In this document: positions 7,952 through 15,502 of the stretch, piece after piece
How positions within the stretch are numbered: the stretch's first letter is position 1
Layout of the letters: the number at the start of each line of letters is the position of its first letter
Assembly (NCBI GenBank): GCA_029247025.1
Contig: JAQWLZ010000069.1
Span: 1-37,456 of the forward strand
DNA from: Alphaproteobacteria bacterium
GTDB taxonomy: Bacteria > Pseudomonadota > Alphaproteobacteria > TMED109
Reading direction: 5' to 3'
DNA length: 37,456 nucleotides
The notes under the pieces: model-generated
Database searches by the model: none
Seen by the model: the letters and a program-made list of their open reading frames with translations, nothing else
Told to the model about the DNA's origin: nothing
Program-made: the position numbers and the translations under genes

Positions 7952-7974
7952 ATTTTGTAAACTATTTACTAAAT
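7952..7974. promoter_or_regulatory. Imperfect operator-like palindrome near the aceA start
   Basis: ATTTTGTAAAC, one base, then ATTTACTAAAT form an inverted repeat with one internal mismatch and a spacer one base longer than in the perfect copy at 8048-8069. It lies 36-58 bases upstream of the aceA start codon, close to where its promoter must be. RamB/ScfR-type regulators are known to use TTTGCAAA-like cores, and here the core is TTTGTAAA. Confidence 0.45.
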
Positions 7975-8000
7975 AAAACATAATAAATCCAACATTTTTA

Positions 8001-8030
8001 TTGATATTGCTTGTAAACGTGTTATTTATA
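8001..8030 (+). promoter_or_regulatory. Putative promoter of the ScfR-like gene
   Basis: TTGATA at 8001-8006 and TTTATA at 8025-8030 are separated by 18 bases, a fair sigma-70 arrangement. A CTTGTAAAC half-site lies in the spacer, and the perfect palindrome sits just downstream of the expected start. This layout fits autoregulation. Confidence 0.35.
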
Positions 8031-8047
8031 TTATGTAAATTTTAATT

Positions 8048-8069
8048 ATTTTGTAAATATTTACAAAAT
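8048..8069. promoter_or_regulatory. Perfect 22-bp palindromic operator candidate upstream of the ScfR-like gene
   Basis: ATTTTGTAAAT is followed directly by its exact reverse complement ATTTACAAAAT. The palindrome is 16 bases before the start codon at 8086. Related half-sites occur at 7952-7962 (TTTGTAAAC), 8010-8019 (CTTGTAAACG) and 8033-8039 (ATGTAAA). The likely binder is the divergent ScfR-like regulator itself, by analogy with RamB/ScfR control of glyoxylate and propionate genes. Confidence 0.55.
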
Positions 8070-8085
8070 TATAGGTGATAGGTGT

Positions 8086-9531
8086 ATGATGAAAAATAAT
8101 AATAATCAAGATATAAGATTAGGTGCAAGTATTAGAAGATTAAGGAGAGAAAGACAGCTAAGTCAGCAGGCTTTAGCTAATATACTTGGAATTTCTACTC
8201 CTTATTTAAATTTGATAGAAAATAATAGACGAAATGTAACTGGAAAAATATTAATTACTTTAGCAAAAGAATTTAATATAGAATTATCTGAGATAGGTAA
8301 TGAAAATGATTCGGGATTATTATCAGATTTAATGGAAGTTTTTAGCGATACAGTATTTGATGATAACTATTTAAAAAACCATGATATTCAGGATTTGGTA
8401 TCCAGTCAGCCAGAAATTGCAAGAGCAGTTATCCGTCTTTATGACATCCATAAAACCAGTCAGATTAGGTTAAGGGATATTTCAGATGTAGAAGGAGATC
8501 AATATACTGGTGAAGGTATGTCAAATAATATTTCTGCTGAGATAATATCAGATTTAATACAAAAAAAATCTAATTATTTTCCTAGTTTGGAGGAAGCGGC
8601 TAATAAAATAATTCTTAAATTGAATAAGCCTAAAAATATAAATTTATTTGTTCCTTTATCTGAATATTTGTCATCCGAACATAATATAAGGGTAGCAACA
8701 ATTCCTCCTGAAATTAAACATGATACAATTAGATATTATGATCCTGTGGCAAAAACACTTGTAATAAGCGATAGGCTGCCTCAAGCAAGCAGAACATTTT
8801 TAGTAGCACAGCAAATGGGACTATTATTAGCTGATGATGAAATAAATGAAATTTTAGATGAGAGTAATATTGAAGATGGAGAAGTTCGAAAACTTGGAAG
8901 ATTAGCTTTATCTAATTATTTTGCAGGAGCCATAATATTACCGTATGATAACTTTTTTGAACAGGCACAATTTACTAAGTATGATATAGAAGTATTAGAA
9001 AATAGATTTCAAGTAAGCTTTGAGCAAGTATGTCATAGACTTACCACACTAAATAAACCTGGTTCAAGAGCAATTCCATTTCATATGATGAGAGTAGATA
9101 TTGCAGGTAATATTTCAAAACGTTATTCAGCCTCAGGTATATCTATTTCAAGATATAGTGGAGCATGTCCTAGATTAAATATATATTCTGCATTCACAAC
9201 TCCGGATAGAATAAAAGTTCAAGTATCTGTGATGCCTAATGGAGAGAAATATTTCTGTATAGCTAGAGCTTTTCAAAAACGGAGTGGTGGGTTTGATTCT
9301 CCCGAAAGTTTTTACTCAATAGGTTTAGGATGTAGATTAAATGATGCAAGTAAAATGATTTATGGTGAAAGGGTATTATTAGATTCTTCTGAAAATATTG
9401 TACCAGTAGGAGTTTCATGTAGAAGTTGTCCAAGAATTGATTGCAGACAAAGGGCATTTCCTCCAAGCAGTAGACAGTTATCTTATAATGAAAACGTTAA
9501 AGGTTTATCAGCTTACGTAACACCAAATTAA
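8086..9531 (+). CDS. ScfR/RamB-like short-chain fatty-acyl transcriptional regulator
   Basis: A 481-residue DNA-binding regulator. An XRE-type helix-turn-helix covers about residues 10-67 (IRRLRRERQLSQQALANILG and STPYLNLIENNRRNVTG). A central IrrE/peptidase-M78-like region runs about 170-300 (RYYDPVAKTLVISDRLPQ, then FLVAQQMGLLLAD). The C-terminal domain ends in CRSCPRIDCRQRAFPP with Cys445, Cys448 and Cys453, a hallmark of this family. Members control glyoxylate, methylcitrate or fatty-acyl genes in response to acyl-CoA levels. The position divergent from aceA across palindromic sites strongly suggests it controls isocitrate lyase and itself. ATG at 8086 and the next codon ATG are both possible starts; AGGTGATAGG lies just upstream. 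Confidence 0.88.
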   Translation: MMKNNNNQDIRLGASIRRLRRERQLSQQALANILGISTPYLNLIENNRRNVTGKILITLAKEFNIELSEIGNENDSGLLSDLMEVFSDTVFDDNYLKNHDIQDLVSSQPEIARAVIRLYDIHKTSQIRLRDISDVEGDQYTGEGMSNNISAEIISDLIQKKSNYFPSLEEAANKIILKLNKPKNINLFVPLSEYLSSEHNIRVATIPPEIKHDTIRYYDPVAKTLVISDRLPQASRTFLVAQQMGLLLADDEINEILDESNIEDGEVRKLGRLALSNYFAGAIILPYDNFFEQAQFTKYDIEVLENRFQVSFEQVCHRLTTLNKPGSRAIPFHMMRVDIAGNISKRYSASGISISRYSGACPRLNIYSAFTTPDRIKVQVSVMPNGEKYFCIARAFQKRSGGFDSPESFYSIGLGCRLNDASKMIYGERVLLDSSENIVPVGVSCRSCPRIDCRQRAFPPSSRQLSYNENVKGLSAYVTPN

Positions 9532-9549
9532 ATATTTACTAAATAAAAT

Positions 9550-10758
9550 TTATTTTTCTTTTTTTATAATCAATAAAGGAAGCAACATTATAAACATTAT
9601 TATTGAATATATAGTTAAGGCAATATTAAAATTATTATATAAATCATATACTAACCCCATAAAGAAAGGCCCTAATACTCCACCAATTTGTATTATTGAA
9701 AAGAATATTCCTCCTGCAATACCTAAATTATTATAGCTTATATTTTTAGATTCTGACATATGATTTAAAATAATTACAATAATTGTTCCTGTAGAGAGCC
9801 CAAGAAATAAAAGCCCTATAATGATAATTACTAGACTAGAAGATTGAATAAAAAATAGAGATAACCCTGCATTCATAAATAAAAAAGTAAGTATATTAAT
9901 ACGTGTTGTCTTATTAGCAAATCTAGTAATAGTTAATGCAGAGAATATTCCAACTATTATTGGAATAGTAGCTAATGTACTCGATAAACTTAAATCTAAA
10001 CCTTTTGTATGTATAATTTTAGGAAGCCAACCAGTAATACTATGAACTAAAAACATACCTCCAGTCCCTAGAATTAAGATATTAATAAACTTTTTTTTTA
10101 TAATGATTAATTTAAATATAGAAATACTATGTGATATATTTAATACGGTGGACTCTTTTTTATTTAATACTGTTTTATTTTTTGTAATGAAAAGCCATAT
10201 CAACCCAGCTAAAAATGGCGCTAAACTATATAAAAAATAAACTAATTTCCAATTATTATTAAATAGAGGCATTATTAAAGAATTCATAGTGAATAATGAA
10301 AATATTCCACCAAACATTGGTCCAGTAAATAAAATACCCATAGATATAGCCCTACTTTTTTCGTCTTTCCATAAACTTGATACTTTAGGAACACCTACTG
10401 ATATTAGAGGACCGCCAATTCCAAATAATGCAACTGCTAACCACATATGATAAAAATTATTAGATAGTCCTCTTGATATAAGGGATAAAGTAATTATTAA
10501 TGCTGCTAAGAAAATTGACACTTTTAATCCATATCTATCTAAAATAAAACCTGCAGGTAATGCAAAAAACATATAGGTAAATTGCCATGCACCAAGAATT
10601 AACCCCATCTGTTTATAAGATATATTTAAATCATGTGTAATGTATGGAACTATAGGTGCAATAGAGGAAACAGAATAACCAAAACAAAAGTAGATTAACC
10701 AGAGTCCAAATATAATAGACCAGCTTTGGTTTTTATTATTTATATTTTTTGTTAGCAT
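9550..10758 (-). CDS. Major facilitator superfamily transporter
   Basis: A 402-residue protein with about twelve hydrophobic helices. The first loop after helix 2 carries GFILDRYGLKVSI, the MFS loop 2-3 motif in its G-x-L-x-D-R-x-G form. The middle has a Lys-rich cytoplasmic loop (about 190-220). The second half has GLSTGTIIVIILNHMSES and GGIFFSIIQIGGVLGPFFMG. It resembles anion/organic acid symporters such as the NarK, CynX and OFA groups, but the substrate cannot be assigned. It converges with the ScfR-like gene, separated by 18 bases. No partner enzyme is attached, so context does not name the cargo. Confidence 0.85.
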   Translation of the reverse strand: MLTKNINNKNQSWSIIFGLWLIYFCFGYSVSSIAPIVPYITHDLNISYKQMGLILGAWQFTYMFFALPAGFILDRYGLKVSIFLAALIITLSLISRGLSNNFYHMWLAVALFGIGGPLISVGVPKVSSLWKDEKSRAISMGILFTGPMFGGIFSLFTMNSLIMPLFNNNWKLVYFLYSLAPFLAGLIWLFITKNKTVLNKKESTVLNISHSISIFKLIIIKKKFINILILGTGGMFLVHSITGWLPKIIHTKGLDLSLSSTLATIPIIVGIFSALTITRFANKTTRINILTFLFMNAGLSLFFIQSSSLVIIIIGLLFLGLSTGTIIVIILNHMSESKNISYNNLGIAGGIFFSIIQIGGVLGPFFMGLVYDLYNNFNIALTIYSIIMFIMLLPLLIIKKEK

Positions 10759-10846
10759 AAAAATTTTTCTATTAATAAAGCAAAAGTTTAATATATACTT
10801 TTAAGAGTTATAAGTGGCAAACTGATATTATAAAAAGTAGGTTAAT

Positions 10847-11497
10847 ATGTATTATTATTGTGAGAGAACTGCAGCTGATATTTTTTCAGAACCTCTGAAT
10901 AGCATTACTAACTTTGCTTTCATATTAATTTCTTATTTGATTTTCAAAAAATATAAAAACTATGATTATGGTATAATTTTTTCAGGTTTAATTTTCTGTA
11001 TTGGTATAGGTAGTTTTCTTTTACATACTATTCCTTCCAAGATTACAGCTCTAGTGGACGTAATGTTTATTTTGTTTTTTATTATATTCTTTTTATATAT
11101 TCTTTACAGAGAAGTATTAAAATTAACAGTAATGTATGCTTTATTTTTATCTTTGGCTTCGCCTATATTATATTATTACTTAGGAAGCTCATTAAAAGAA
11201 AACATATCAGTAGTTGGAGATTCAAGTTTTTATATAGTCATTTTGTTACATTTAAATTTGATATATTTTTACCTTTTAGTTAAAAAAGAAAATTTTAATA
11301 ATTATATTTTATTTGCTGGTATTATTTTTTTGATATCAATATTTTTTAGAATTATTGACAAAGTTTACTGTGATATAAATTTATATGGGACTCATTTTTT
11401 ATGGCATATTTTAAATAGTTTGGTTTTATTTTATTTAGTTAAATTTATCATTAGTAATTTAAGCTTCCACCCCAAAAATACCAACCAAGTCCTATGA
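10847..11497 (+). CDS. Ceramidase-like CREST-family membrane hydrolase
   Basis: A 216-residue protein with about seven membrane segments. It opens with YYYCERTAADIFSEPLNSITN, matching in shorter blocks the CE(R)...EP.N..TN opening of alkaline ceramidase / PAQR-like CREST proteins. The predicted zinc site is present: Ser56 and His60 in GSFLLH, Asp71 in ALVDVMF, and His183/His187 in GTHFLWH. CREST enzymes are metal-dependent amide or lipid hydrolases in membranes. Whether this one cuts a sphingolipid or another amide-linked lipid is unknown. Its 3' end overlaps the convergent CPBP-like gene by 47 bp, so the last 15 codons are shared antisense. Confidence 0.75.
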   Translation: MYYYCERTAADIFSEPLNSITNFAFILISYLIFKKYKNYDYGIIFSGLIFCIGIGSFLLHTIPSKITALVDVMFILFFIIFFLYILYREVLKLTVMYALFLSLASPILYYYLGSSLKENISVVGDSSFYIVILLHLNLIYFYLLVKKENFNNYILFAGIIFLISIFFRIIDKVYCDINLYGTHFLWHILNSLVLFYLVKFIISNLSFHPKNTNQVL

Positions 11498-12113
11498 AGA
11501 AGAGTGTATTTCCATATAAACCATGCTCTATCGACACTAATAGTAATGATCTATGTTTATTGTAAGTGTTTGCAAATAATAAACCTCCAATAAAGCTTAA
11601 AATGGGAGCTATAAAATTTAAAAATAGTATATGTGTAATAGAGAAAAATAGAGCACTAGAAATAACTAGATTGTTATCACTTTTAAAAATACTTTTATAT
11701 CTATAAAAGAAAAATTTACAAAATATGAATTCTTGAGGTAGTGCAGAAAAAATTGGATATAAAATCATTATTTTCCATAAAATTTCTGGTCTATTATTTT
11801 GAATCATGAAAAATTTATCATTAAAGAAATAGAAAGTTATAAGAAATAATAAAAAGCTAGCAAACGTCCAACGTAATATAATTTTTACAAGTATCTTTAT
11901 ATCTATATTAAATATTTTTTTAAATTCATAAATGATATTTTTATGTTCTAGAACATAAATAATTATACAATAAGAACATACCAAAAGTAGAACAGGAATT
12001 ATTAAGTTAAATAATTTCATAACTAAAACAATATAAGGAACTATAGAACTAAGTATTATCAGTTCAAAAATTTTATAAATATTATGGTTTAATATAGTGT
12101 AAAAAAAATTCAT
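11451..12113 (-). CDS. CPBP-family (CAAX-type) intramembrane protease-like protein
   Basis: A 220-residue protein with about seven hydrophobic helices. The CPBP motifs are recognisable: motif 1 as PQEFIFCKFFFYRY (about residues 125-138), motif 2 as FSITH and motif 3 as HGLYGN near the C-terminus. Motif 1 has Gln-Glu instead of Glu-Glu, a variant common in the family, but the usual Arg of E-x-x-x-R is Cys here, so catalysis is uncertain. Family members cleave prenylated proteins or bacteriocin-type substrates in the membrane, and many bacterial ones have no known target. The stop lies within the convergent ceramidase-like gene. Confidence 0.72.
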   Translation of the reverse strand: MNFFYTILNHNIYKIFELIILSSIVPYIVLVMKLFNLIIPVLLLVCSYCIIIYVLEHKNIIYEFKKIFNIDIKILVKIILRWTFASFLLFLITFYFFNDKFFMIQNNRPEILWKIMILYPIFSALPQEFIFCKFFFYRYKSIFKSDNNLVISSALFFSITHILFLNFIAPILSFIGGLLFANTYNKHRSLLLVSIEHGLYGNTLFFIGLGWYFWGGSLNY

Positions 12114-12197
12114 ATCATTTTTCTTTTTATTATCTTACAGTATTTTATTATTTAAACTTATTTAACGCTTTTATATATATTTAAAAGGAATATTAAA

Positions 12198-13181
12198 ATG
12201 AAAATTGCTCAATTCTCTTCTTTCGGTAAACCAGATGAAGTTATAGATTGTATAGACGTGAATGATTTAGGAGATCCAAATGACAATGAAGTTTTAATAG
12301 ACGTTTTAGCATGTCCTATAAATCCAGCAGATGTTTTAAATATTGAAGGAAGATATGGAGTTAAAGCTAAACTTCCGGCAAGATTAGGAGCTGAGTGTGT
12401 AGGAAAAGTTAAAAAAGTTGGAGCTTCAGTTAAAGGATTTAAAGAGGGTGATATTGTTTTACCTTTAGACAGAGAAAATTGGGTGCAACAAAAAATAGTA
12501 GATGAAAAAAATCTTATTTTACTTCCGGATGATATAGATCCTATTCAATTATCTATGTTGAAGGTTAATCCAGCAACGGCATATTTAATGTTAAAAAAAT
12601 ATGTAAAATTGCAACCAGGTGATTGGATAATCCAAGATGCTGCAAATTCAGCTGTTGGACAGTATATAATTAGACTTGCCAAGATAGAAGGCATTAAAAC
12701 AATTAATATTGTAAGGAGAAAAGAGTTAGCTAATGATCTTAAAGAAATAGGAGCTGATTTTGTCATTCAGGATTCTCCAAATATGGCCTCTGAAGTAAAA
12801 GAGTTAACTAATGACAGTGATATAAAATTAGCTATTGATGCTGTAGGAGGTGATATTATTCTTAGAATTGGAGATTGCTTAGCAGAAGAAGCTACAATTT
12901 TAAATTATGGTTTATTATCTGGTAAAAATATCGAGATGACATCCTATCAAACTGTATTTAAAAGATTAGTTCTGACAGGTTTTTGGTTAATGCCTTGGTT
13001 ACAAAAAATGGAAAGGCAAGAAATTTTTGAAATGTATAATCATCTTGCAAGTTTAATAGCATCTCAAAAATTACATGTATCAATAGAAAAAACTTATCCT
13101 TTAGACGAAATTAAAAAGGCAGTTAAACATGCAGCAACTTATAATCGTTCAGGGAAAATAATTATAACGCCAAATAGATAA
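12198..13181 (+). CDS. 2-enoyl thioester reductase (MECR/ETR group of the MDR superfamily)
   Basis: A 327-residue NADPH-dependent oxidoreductase. The signature NPADVLNIEGRYG has the catalytic Tyr53 expected in trans-2-enoyl-CoA/ACP reductases. LKVNPATAYLMLKKYV, GDWIIQDAANSAVGQYIIR and INIVRRKEL are also typical of this group, the last two being the nucleotide-binding region. It would reduce the trans-2 double bond of enoyl thioesters in the cytoplasm. The start ATG is preceded by AAAAGGAATATTAAA. It is convergent with the ThDP enzyme and does not appear to be in an operon. A general quinone reductase role is the less likely alternative. Confidence 0.85.
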   Translation: MKIAQFSSFGKPDEVIDCIDVNDLGDPNDNEVLIDVLACPINPADVLNIEGRYGVKAKLPARLGAECVGKVKKVGASVKGFKEGDIVLPLDRENWVQQKIVDEKNLILLPDDIDPIQLSMLKVNPATAYLMLKKYVKLQPGDWIIQDAANSAVGQYIIRLAKIEGIKTINIVRRKELANDLKEIGADFVIQDSPNMASEVKELTNDSDIKLAIDAVGGDIILRIGDCLAEEATILNYGLLSGKNIEMTSYQTVFKRLVLTGFWLMPWLQKMERQEIFEMYNHLASLIASQKLHVSIEKTYPLDEIKKAVKHAATYNRSGKIIITPNR

Positions 13182-13185
13182 TGTA

Positions 13186-14844
13186 TTAATAGCCTTTATC
13201 AACCATCATATTAAGTAGGTATGGTTTTTTATATTTAAATGCCTTTTTGAATATACCATCTAAATTTTTTGGGTTGTTAATAGTTTCAGATTGAATACCT
13301 AAGGAATTAGCAAGTTTTGAAAAATCTATTTTTGGTTTATTAAAATCCATTCCTACAAAATTTGTATTTTTATGAAAAGCCTCTAGCCTTTCTTTAATTA
13401 TTCTATAACTTTGATTATTAGCTATGATATAGACTATAGGAAGTTTGTAATGTGCTGCAGACCATAGTGATTGAATTCCATACATAGAACTTCCATCTCC
13501 AATAATTGCTATAATAGTTTTACTTGGGTTAGCTAATGCAATACCTATTGCTCCAGATACAGCCCATCCAATACCTCCGCTTGCTAAGCCATAGAAGTCT
13601 TTATTATTTTTATAAGGTAAATAATTTAGAAGAGCTCTTGTAGATACAAGTCCTTCCTCCACTACAATATTATTTTTTGTAATATTATTAGCTATATTCA
13701 TCATCAACCAATTAGGAGTAATAGGTTTTTTTAATTTATCATCCAAAGTTTTAGAAATGAGTTTTTTCTTTTTTACTGTCCAATTGTTATTAGCTATATG
13801 CTCTAAATTTTTTTTTGCTTTCACACTTTCTTTTAATGTTAGTGTATTTTTTAAATATTGATTAATATCATGCAAAGTGTTTTTAACATTTCCAATTATG
13901 GCTAGTTCTGTGTAATAATTTTTTCCTATTTCCCATTCATTTATACCTATATGAATTATTGGCATTTTTGATGGAAGAGGTTCGGTATCGTTCCAAACGG
14001 ACATCCTTAAACCATCACATCCTACACAAATGAGAAGATCATAGTTTTCTAATATCTTCTTAGTAGGATTTTGTAATCTTGGAAGTGCGCCCATAAATGT
14101 AATATGTTCAGATGGGAAGTGTGAGCCATGGGGAACAGTTTGTTGATATACGGCAGAACCTGAGAGTTCTGCAAACATAGCCACCTCTTTAAAAGCATTG
14201 TAACTAGCTACTTCATGACCGACTACAATTATAGGTTTATTAAATTTAGTAATTTTTTTTACTATCAATTCAATTGAGTTATGACTTGGTCTATAAGAAT
14301 CTATTATCCTAGTAGGGCTACCTAAATCTATTTTTGCTTCAGTGTTAAGAATGTCTCCTGGTAAAGATATAAAGACAGGACCAGTAGGAGGAGAAAGAGC
14401 AATTTTAGCAGCCCTTCTCATAATCCTAGGTAAATCTTCTAGTCTAGTGACTTCTGTAGCCCATTTTACTAGTGGTTCAGCCATTCTGACTAATGGTCCG
14501 TAAAGCATTGGTTCCATTAAACCATGGCCTTGCTCTTGTTGTCCTGCTGTTATAATTATAGGACTTCCTACGAATTTAGCATTATAAATAGCTCCCATAG
14601 CATTTCCTAATCCAGGTGCTACATGAACATTGCAAGCAGATAATTTTCCAGTAGCTCTAGAATAGCCATCTGCCATAGCAACTACTATTGATTCTTGAAG
14701 CCCTAATATATATTTTATATCAGGATAATCTTTTAAAGCATGCATAATTGGGAGTTCAGTTGTTCCTGGGTTGCCAAAAAGATGGGTCACTCCTTCACTT
14801 TTTAGAATAGATAAGAAGGCAGAACGTCCTGTTATTTTTTTCAT
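13186..14844 (-). CDS. ThDP-dependent enzyme, benzoylformate-decarboxylase-like
   Basis: A 552-residue thiamine diphosphate enzyme of the acetolactate synthase / decarboxylase family. The cofactor-activating Glu51 lies in LGLQESIVVAMADGY and His74 in NVHVAPGLGNAMGA. The ThDP/Mg motif begins at IIGDGSSMYGIQSLW and ends at IIANNQSYRIIKERL. FGNPGTTELPIMHAL and ITAGQQEQGHG resemble benzoylformate decarboxylase more than acetolactate synthase. It probably decarboxylates or couples a 2-oxo acid, but the second active-site His of benzoylformate decarboxylase was not located. It could therefore equally be an oxalyl-CoA-like or carboligase relative. No regulatory subunit gene is adjacent. Confidence 0.82.
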   Translation of the reverse strand: MKKITGRSAFLSILKSEGVTHLFGNPGTTELPIMHALKDYPDIKYILGLQESIVVAMADGYSRATGKLSACNVHVAPGLGNAMGAIYNAKFVGSPIIITAGQQEQGHGLMEPMLYGPLVRMAEPLVKWATEVTRLEDLPRIMRRAAKIALSPPTGPVFISLPGDILNTEAKIDLGSPTRIIDSYRPSHNSIELIVKKITKFNKPIIVVGHEVASYNAFKEVAMFAELSGSAVYQQTVPHGSHFPSEHITFMGALPRLQNPTKKILENYDLLICVGCDGLRMSVWNDTEPLPSKMPIIHIGINEWEIGKNYYTELAIIGNVKNTLHDINQYLKNTLTLKESVKAKKNLEHIANNNWTVKKKKLISKTLDDKLKKPITPNWLMMNIANNITKNNIVVEEGLVSTRALLNYLPYKNNKDFYGLASGGIGWAVSGAIGIALANPSKTIIAIIGDGSSMYGIQSLWSAAHYKLPIVYIIANNQSYRIIKERLEAFHKNTNFVGMDFNKPKIDFSKLANSLGIQSETINNPKNLDGIFKKAFKYKKPYLLNMMVDKGY

Positions 14845-14923
14845 TTATATTTCCTTTTAGCTTCTAATTATTATTTATATGATTTATAATTTATGCAATA
14901 ATTATTTTAATTTTAGGAGCAAA

Positions 14924-15049
14924 ATGTTTATTACAAGAATAATTGGAAAGACTATTATTTCTGCTGCTTTATTGGGTGGAGGATATATCTTATTTAAAAG
15001 AATTAAAAAGAAGAAAACTTTACTAGATAAGGATAAATTTAAGAAATAA
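14924..15049 (+). CDS. Small single-span membrane protein (41 aa)
   Basis: A 41-residue reading frame with a strong ribosome site: TTTTAGGAGC ends 3 bases before the ATG at 14924. The protein has one hydrophobic Gly/Ala-rich segment (IIGKTIISAALLGGGYILF in residues 6-24) followed by a highly basic tail (KRIKKKK) and LLDKDKFKK. A possible -10 box TATAAT is at 14885-14890. It would sit in the inner membrane with the basic end in the cytoplasm. I do not recognise it. The good ribosome site and amphipathic layout make it a likely real gene, free of the divergent ThDP enzyme's start at 14844. Confidence 0.6.
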   Translation: MFITRIIGKTIISAALLGGGYILFKRIKKKKTLLDKDKFKK

Positions 15050-15129
15050 ATTTTAATTAAAGAATAGGAACATAATCAATTTTTTCATTAAAATATAAAT
15101 TACCTGTATTTATTTCTGCTTGGTTGTTC

Positions 15130-15486
15130 ATGATTGCTTCATGGACTGTCTTTATAAAATTTATTTTTCCTATTATCTATGCATTTCATTATGGCGAAAG
15201 TTTTTCTATATTTATAATGTGGGATTTTTGGTGGGTAGCCCATATATGGTTAGGCTGGAGCTTGTTAAATATATCAAACAAAACTTATTATTTAGGTTTA
15301 TTAATATGTTTTTCAGAACTAATAATTATTTTATATAAACTATATAATTTTTTTGAATCACCTAATTGGACTATATGGGATACTAATTGGATGATAAATA
15401 AAATTTTAGTTTTAATATTGTTTCTATTTATTTCTTTAATTCTTTTTAAGAATAAATATTATATATTAGAACTAAATAAGAAATAA
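15130..15486 (+). CDS. Small Trp-rich polytopic membrane protein of unknown function
   Basis: Starting at ATG 15130 gives 118 residues; a TTG two codons upstream is an alternative, and the frame is open back to about 15076 without another ATG. No clear Shine-Dalgarno sequence is visible, so the start is uncertain. The protein has about three to four hydrophobic helices, many aromatic residues (WDFWWVAHIWLGWSLL, then WTIWDTNW) and a short basic tail. I do not recognise the family. It lies 16 bases upstream of the Tat-signal aldo/keto reductase on the same strand and may be co-transcribed with it, possibly as a membrane partner. Confidence 0.55.
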   Translation: MIASWTVFIKFIFPIIYAFHYGESFSIFIMWDFWWVAHIWLGWSLLNISNKTYYLGLLICFSELIIILYKLYNFFESPNWTIWDTNWMINKILVLILFLFISLILFKNKYYILELNKK

Positions 15487-15502
15487 TATTTAGGTACATA
15501 TT

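Noticed and set aside
9263-9466. A 67-codon frame antisense to the ScfR-like gene
   Set aside because: It opposes the conserved C-terminal Cys-rich domain of the regulator and shows no ribosome site or family resemblance.
13186-14844. Acetolactate synthase large subunit
   Set aside because: No small subunit gene follows, and the N-terminal motifs (NPGTTELP, NVHVAPGLGNAMGA) fit benzoylformate-decarboxylase-like enzymes better.
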